DNA of 64,000 nucleotides, from assembly GCF_000473995.1 (NCBI RefSeq), contig NC_022571.1, positions 3,751,416-3,815,415 of the forward strand, given 5' to 3'. The translations under genes and the position numbers were made by a program. Origin of the DNA: Clostridium saccharobutylicum DSM 13864 (GTDB taxonomy: Bacteria > Bacillota > Clostridia > Clostridiales > Clostridiaceae). The notes beneath the pieces are model-generated. The model worked only from the letters and a program-made list of their open reading frames with translations, had not been told where the DNA came from and ran no database searches. Numbering within the stretch: position 1 is the first letter of the stretch; every line of letters starts with the position of its first letter. Positions 60,155-64,000 of this stretch are shown here, one piece after another.

Positions 60155-60889
60155 ATGAAAAAATTAGTTACTCTCGTTCTTTTCCTATTTATTTTAACTT
60201 CTACAAACGTGGTTGCTTTTGCTAATTCAACACCTAAAATTCCTGTGCTGCTTTATCATGTTGTTACTCAAAATCCAAGTGGAACATATCAATTTAGTCT
60301 TACAGACTTTAAGAACGATATGGCTTATCTAAAGAAAAACGGTTATACACCTTTATCACTTAATCAATATTACAACATACTAAATGGAACTGTAACAGCT
60401 CCAAGCAGACCTGTATTACTCACATTTGATGATAGTACAAGCGATTTCTATACAAATGTATATCCTGTTTTGAAACAATATAACTTTAAGGCAACTCAAT
60501 TTGCTGTTACTGACTGGCTAGATACTAATGGACATCTTACAAGAGCTCAATTACAGATGTTATCAGCTAATGGAATTGATATAGCAAATCATACTATCAA
60601 ACATCAACCTCTTACTTCAGACTGGAATACTCAATACTCAGCTATAAATAATGCAAATATAAAACTTAAATCAATAACCAACAATGCTGCTAATTCCGTT
60701 GCATATCCTTATGGAAATTATAATTCCACTACAATGTCAGTTCTTAAGAACTTGGGCTGTCAAGGCGGTTTCACAGTAAGCGGAGGTTTAAGTTCATCAA
60801 ATAGCAACAAATATGAATTACCACGTATTATAATGGCTAATGGTGACTCAGTCTCAGTTTTCGCAAGAAAGCTTACAACAGGATATTAA
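60155..60889 (+). CDS. Secreted polysaccharide deacetylase
   Basis: A 244-residue NodB-domain esterase (PF01522). Signal peptide to about residue 24 (VVAFANS). Motif 1 VLLTFDDSTSDFY gives the catalytic and metal Asp; motif 2 IDIANHTIKHQPL supplies the two His; later YPYGNYN and GGFTVSGG. It removes acetyl groups from peptidoglycan or other cell-surface glycans, which can reduce lysozyme sensitivity. AAGGAAGA precedes the start, and a strong terminator follows. Confidence 0.92.
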   Translation: MKKLVTLVLFLFILTSTNVVAFANSTPKIPVLLYHVVTQNPSGTYQFSLTDFKNDMAYLKKNGYTPLSLNQYYNILNGTVTAPSRPVLLTFDDSTSDFYTNVYPVLKQYNFKATQFAVTDWLDTNGHLTRAQLQMLSANGIDIANHTIKHQPLTSDWNTQYSAINNANIKLKSITNNAANSVAYPYGNYNSTTMSVLKNLGCQGGFTVSGGLSSSNSNKYELPRIIMANGDSVSVFARKLTTGY

Positions 60890-60962
60890 TATACCTGAAA
60901 AATAACTTAACTAATTATTTTAAGTGTAAGATTATTTTGTTAGAATCATTAAAGTAATATCA

Positions 60963-61004
60963 AAAGGAAAAGCCTCAGAAATAATTTTCTGAGGCTTTTC
61001 CTTT
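60963..61004 (+). terminator. Rho-independent terminator of the deacetylase gene
   Basis: Perfect 19-nt arms (60963-60981, 60986-61004) with a TAAT loop: AAAGGAAAAGCCTCAGAAA and complement, followed by CAATTTTTC. Confidence 0.9.
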
Positions 61005-61070
61005 CAATTTTTCATTTAATAAAACACCACATATTAAATAATGCGGTATTTTATAATCTTTAACTAATAA

Positions 61071-61268
61071 CTAATGAAACTCTACACTAGACGCTCCTTC
61101 TACAAAACCTTGTGCAAAACCTTTTAAAAAATTTGGAACTACATAAATTAAGCATATTAAAATTATAAATATTCCAATATTTCTAAGTACTCTATTCTGC
61201 TTTTTAGAAGAAAATATAATAAGAACAATCCCTATTATAATTCCAATCAAAGTAATAATATCAAGCAT
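61071..61268 (-). CDS. Two-TM small membrane protein
   Basis: A 65-residue protein with GGGAGAATTAAT before ATG. TM1 about 3-19, a basic loop (SSKKQNRVLRN), TM2 about 31-45, then a short glycine-rich C-terminus (GFAQGFVEGASSV). No family recognised. Weak hairpin TAATGCGG at 61018-61052 follows its stop. Confidence 0.6.
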   Translation of the reverse strand: MLDIITLIGIIIGIVLIIFSSKKQNRVLRNIGIFIILICLIYVVPNFLKGFAQGFVEGASSVEFH

Positions 61269-61427
61269 ATTAATTCTCCCTTAAACATTTATTTCTATAA
61301 GTATTTTACATTTTATTATAATTTCATATCAATTGTAACATATTATGTAAATATATCAAAATTAAAGTATTATTTAATTTCAGAACCAAGTTATCACTTT
61401 TAGTCATTTAGTTATATTGTAAAAACA

Positions 61428-61466
61428 AAATACCATAACACTTAATAATTGAGTGTTATGGTATTT
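61428..61466. terminator. Perfect hairpin in the gap after 61268
   Basis: AAATACCATAACACT and AGTGTTATGGTATTT are perfect 15-nt complements around a 9-nt loop. It follows no + gene closely; it may end transcription from the minus-strand gene at 61739, about 270 bp upstream of it on that strand. Confidence 0.6.
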
Positions 61467-61499
61467 ACTCAAAAAATTTATGCTAACTTGTATATAGTG

Positions 61500-61650
61500 T
61501 TCCTTAATGAGAATAGAGGTTATGTGAGTCGAGTTTCCTTTTTCCGCGACTTGTCTCGGGAGCATGCTGAAATAGTGCAACTTCTGATGTTAGGAAGCCT
61601 CAACTTATTCTCAGTAACCGGAACAACAGCGTACCTGTCCTTTCGGTAAA
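61500..61650 (-). repeat. Family 1 half-element P9
   Basis: On the minus strand it reads ACCGAAAGGACAGGTACG, CCGGTTACTGAGAATAAG, GGCTTCCTAACATCAGAAG, TTGCACTATTTCAGCATGCTCC, then GACAAG: the complete left arm and apical motif of the family. The partner arm is missing. It lies about 90 bp 3' of the gene at 61739, in its orientation. Confidence 0.7.
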
Positions 61651-61738
61651 TTATCTCATATGTCCAAGTTTGCATTTTGTTATCTATATTTCTTGTCCAA
61701 TTAAATTGCTATTTTAAAATTCTGTTTTGTCATCCCTG

Positions 61739-62074
61739 TTAGCTTAAATAATCTATTGTTACATTTAAATTAGAATTAGGTATAGGTAATTCTTCTGCCT
61801 TTATTGAATCGTTGGTATTTGGTATAGGCAATGGTTGTAATGATATCGAGTTATCTTTTGAGGTTTGGTTTTGACTCTTATCATTAACTACATCTTCCTT
61901 ATTGTCTATATCTTCCTTATTATCTAATGTATTAATCTGTTCAACTGATTTAGCAATTTCTTCTGAGTTATTTTTGATTTTACTATTTCTATAATTTGAA
62001 TCTATAAATGTTAAAGTACCGTAAATAGCAACAATCGCCAAGCTAATACCAATTCCATAATATTTTAGTTTCAC
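61739..62074 (-). CDS. Membrane-anchored acidic/repeat protein
   Basis: A 111-residue protein starting at GTG (GAAAGAAG ahead). An N-terminal TM anchor (YYGIGISLAIVAIYGTLTFI) precedes an exposed part rich in Asn, Asp, Lys and Ser, with two copies each of EDIDNKED-like and LPIPN-like short motifs (PLPIPNTNDS, LPIPNSNL). Unknown function. It follows the ATC-hydrolase-like gene by about 40 bp. Confidence 0.6.
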   Translation of the reverse strand: MKLKYYGIGISLAIVAIYGTLTFIDSNYRNSKIKNNSEEIAKSVEQINTLDNKEDIDNKEDVVNDKSQNQTSKDNSISLQPLPIPNTNDSIKAEELPIPNSNLNVTIDYLS

Positions 62075-62117
62075 TACAATAACTTCTTTCTAAAATAAAA
62101 TTTTACATATATAATAT

Positions 62118-62786
62118 TTATTTTGCTTCATTATTTATAAATTTAAAATCACAGCATTCTCCACCGCATCCTAAGGTTTGTGTTCTTTCAAAAGTTATCT
62201 TATTTATAGAACCATAACATACAATGTCACCTTTACAAAACATTTGACACATTTCTGGACAGTTCATCTCTATACAAGTATCATACCATAAGCATTTTTT
62301 CATAATAAATACCATTGAATTATTATCATTTTGTATGATTTTACTTTCCCAATTGTCACATTTTAATGATTCACTAAAATTCATGCGAAATATTTCAAAA
62401 AAATGTTCACTTTCTTCCATCTTCTGAATACTTAGTACAACCCTTTGCAAATCTTGCAAAAATCCTTTTTCTACAATTTGTAAAGCTAGTTCCTTATATG
62501 TTGGAATCTCTTGTAACACTCTATAAAGTGCTATTCTCGGGATAATGCTATTTTTTAAAGTTTCTAACTGCCCATTACTTTTTCCTGTACTAATTTGTTT
62601 CATAAATGCATTGAACTTTTCTTGCTGTTTCTGATATATTTTTTCTCCTTCTTCTTGTCCAAACTCATCAATCAAAAAGTTCTTCACATTTTCACCTTCT
62701 AAATATATAATTTTTTTTCTAGAATATACTACACTATATATAAGGAAAATTAATCCTATCAAACTTAATATTATAAGTTCCACCAT
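62118..62786 (-). CDS. L-2-amino-thiazoline-4-carboxylic acid hydrolase-like protein
   Basis: The ATG behind AAGGAAAACAAC gives 222 residues. A TM anchor (VELIILSLIGLIFLIYSVVY) is followed by a domain of the ATC-hydrolase-like family (PF14196): IPRIALYRVLQEIPTYKELA, KKCLWYDTCIEMNCPEMCQM, FCKGDIVCYGSINKITFERT, QTLGCGGECCDFKF. Six conserved-looking Cys cluster in the C-terminal part. Real ATC hydrolase opens a thiazoline ring on the way to cysteine, but most relatives are uncharacterised, so the name is a family label only. Confidence 0.8.
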   Translation of the reverse strand: MVELIILSLIGLIFLIYSVVYSRKKIIYLEGENVKNFLIDEFGQEEGEKIYQKQQEKFNAFMKQISTGKSNGQLETLKNSIIPRIALYRVLQEIPTYKELALQIVEKGFLQDLQRVVLSIQKMEESEHFFEIFRMNFSESLKCDNWESKIIQNDNNSMVFIMKKCLWYDTCIEMNCPEMCQMFCKGDIVCYGSINKITFERTQTLGCGGECCDFKFINNEAK

Positions 62787-62939
62787 AGTTGTTTTCCTTG
62801 TTATATAGCTTATCATTTACATTAATTCCAATTTTGTGTTAATTATAGCATATGCATAAATGCCATACAATTAAATTTTCTGCTAACTATAACATAAGTT
62901 TAAGTTATAAGTTATTTATCTATATAGGGTTCATCATTA

Positions 62940-63034
62940 AGAATTTAATATATCACAAACAAAGAAATTAGATACATATTTGTGTAATAGGTTATCTATA
63001 GCATAAATATGATTTATAGTTTGCATATCTATAT
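62940..63034. repeat. Family 1 right-end relic
   Basis: GAAATTAGATACATATTTGTGTAATAGG and then TAGCATAAATATGATTTATAGTTTGC, CATATCTATATAG repeat the outer end of the adjacent copy (CACATAAATATGATTTATAG, TTTGGACATCTATAG). No hairpin partner is left. Confidence 0.55.
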
Positions 63035-63318
63035 AGATATCCAATTTAAGAATTGCACTTATTTGTAGTTAATATTTCCACTAGAAATTGCATACATTTT
63101 TGTGAAACAGGCATTGAAATTGAACTGTGAAGGTTCTTAGTACAATGTTGTACCATTTTCTGCTTGTCCTGATTTTACATTAGGAGCATGCAAAAATGGG
63201 CACAACCTTGTACTTAGAACCTTTCAGTGAAAATTTCATGGTCCTGTGGAACAAAAATGTATGCAATTTCGGTTATTCACCACATAAATATGATTTATAG
63301 TTTGGACATCTATAGTAT
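63035..63318 (-). repeat. Family 1 hairpin element, copy P10, with complete ends
   Basis: Ends TATAGATATCCAATTTAAG and TTTGGACATCTATAG are inverted. The core 63084-63270 pairs GAAATTGCATACATTTTTGT with its complement, then GTTCTTAGTACAATGTTGT with ACAACCTTGTACTTAGAAC, and the apical CAATGCTCC-like motif appears as GCATGCTCC-(N14)-GGACAAGC on the minus strand. Unlike the other copies, it lies between divergent genes, upstream rather than downstream of the minus-strand gene. Confidence 0.87.
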
Positions 63319-63358
63319 GATATAATAATGTAAATATCATGTAATGGGGTGATACAAA

Positions 63359-64000
63359 ATGAGAAGATTAATAAAAACAATAGTTATTTTATCAGTAATA
63401 GCTATTTCATTAGTGAAAGCTTCCACATTACTATCAAAACCAGCAGTTGCAAATTCAGAATGGAGACAAGATAGTAAGGGTTGGTGGTATTCGGAAGGAA
63501 ATTCATATGCTACTGGATGGAAATTAATAGATAAAAATTGGTATTATTTTTATTCTGATGGGTATATGGCACATGACACAACAATTGATGGATATACTTT
63601 AAATAGTAGTGGTATATGGGCTGATTCAGCTGAAACTTTACTTGGCAGAGAAATATTAAAAAATATTAGTGCACAAAATCAAACGTTCACTATAAAATGT
63701 TCAAGCAAAGATGTGGACATAAATAACTTAGGAAATATTTTTAACAGTGAAGTAGAAAAATTAAAAATTACAGATCCATATGATATATACAATGTATCTA
63801 ATTATGACTTAAATGCAACAAGCAATGGCTTTGGCACTATTAATATAAAAGTTAATTGTAATTATAAGATGACAGCTAAAATGGAAGCTGAATTAGATAC
63901 AAAAGTAAAAGAATTAGTTGCACGTATTGCTCCAGATAGTATGAGTGAGTCAAAAAAAGAACTTGCTATACATGACTGGATAGTTAACAACACAAAATAT
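63359..64000 (+). CDS. Secreted wall-binding protein, possibly transglutaminase-like (partial)
   Basis: An open frame of at least 214 codons running off the window. Signal peptide to about residue 32; two choline-binding-like repeats (GWWYSEGNSYATGWKLIDKN, WYYFYSDGYMAHDTTIDGY); then a domain with TIKCSSKDVDINNLGNIFNS, EVEKLK and ending LAIHDWIVNNTKY. The HDWIVNNTKYD-type sequence is typical just before the catalytic Cys region of clostridial transglutaminase-like proteins, but that part is outside. GGGGTGATAC precedes the start. Confidence 0.82.
   Translation, partial: MRRLIKTIVILSVIAISLVKASTLLSKPAVANSEWRQDSKGWWYSEGNSYATGWKLIDKNWYYFYSDGYMAHDTTIDGYTLNSSGIWADSAETLLGREILKNISAQNQTFTIKCSSKDVDINNLGNIFNSEVEKLKITDPYDIYNVSNYDLNATSNGFGTINIKVNCNYKMTAKMEAELDTKVKELVARIAPDSMSESKKELAIHDWIVNNTKY

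Noticed and set aside
61449..61649. 66-residue + strand ORF at the P9 half-element
   Set aside because: It starts in a terminator hairpin and runs through a family 1 relic; it is a chance reading frame.

Overview
The window is about 64 kb of very AT-rich DNA whose genes have strong AGGAGG/GGAG ribosome sites, TetR, MarR, PadR and MerR regulators, and secreted proteins ending or beginning in choline-binding-like cell-wall repeats. Together these point to a Clostridium sensu stricto chromosome, most like the solventogenic beijerinckii/saccharoperbutylacetonicum group (an inference from style, not from a marker gene). There is no rRNA, tRNA, CRISPR, prophage or replication origin. It is an accessory region: short operons, many single genes, many broken genes and many small repeats.

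Layout. 0.7-6.1 kb: small membrane protein, 14-TM drug exporter, AEC carrier with a decayed 2-hydroxyacid dehydrogenase upstream, TetR/YciI pair, tiny glycine-zipper protein. 7.0-17.1 kb: chemoreceptor, WHG-type TetR facing an MFS exporter, isochorismatase-like hydrolase, secreted BspA-type leucine-rich-repeat protein, and a TetR / ferredoxin-nitroreductase / FabH-like ketosynthase cluster. 17.7-24.8 kb: HSL-type esterase, YjdF-like membrane protein, secreted wall-binding protein, small membrane proteins, SDR, SRPBCC-MarR operon converging on a HAD hydrolase. 24.8-33.9 kb: two copies of a 1.2-kb Rpn-nuclease unit flanking an XRE regulator, HD hydrolase, EFR1 flavodoxin-ferredoxin, GNATs, RidA and many gene fragments. 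34.2-43.3 kb: PadR-controlled exporter, DUF3267 protein, MerR, PhzF fragment, histidine phosphatase, methyltransferase/GNAT pair, and two genes (AAA ATPase, VOC protein) cleanly split by the same miniature element. 43.4-49.8 kb: wall-binding DUF5050 protein, VOC, GyrI-like, MBL-fold, lipoprotein and small hydrolase genes. 50.3-57 kb: a 2195-residue lectin-like adhesin with two kinds of tandem repeat. 58-64 kb: small secreted proteins, DUF3795, polysaccharide deacetylase, an ATC-hydrolase-like protein and the start of another wall-binding protein.

The most interesting content is not protein-coding. Two families of small repeats are scattered through the window. Family 1 (about ten copies or relics) is a roughly 190-nt interrupted hairpin inside a longer unit with ATAGATATCCAA-like ends. 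The outer arm sequence differs from copy to copy but remains matched to its partner arm, while short internal motifs stay fixed. Most copies lie just 3' of a gene, in that gene's orientation. Family 2 (about 159 bp, GGCACA ends, TTA/TAA target duplication) has inserted into two genes, which can be restored in frame by removing the element plus one 3-bp duplicate; it also keeps copy-specific paired arms around a fixed GACGTAGYATGA motif.

The proteins suggest a soil or gut anaerobe investing in drug export and detoxification (four MFS/AEC transporters with local repressors, RidA, VOC, isochorismatase, nitroreductase) and in cell-surface display (five proteins with the same wall-binding repeats and different payloads).
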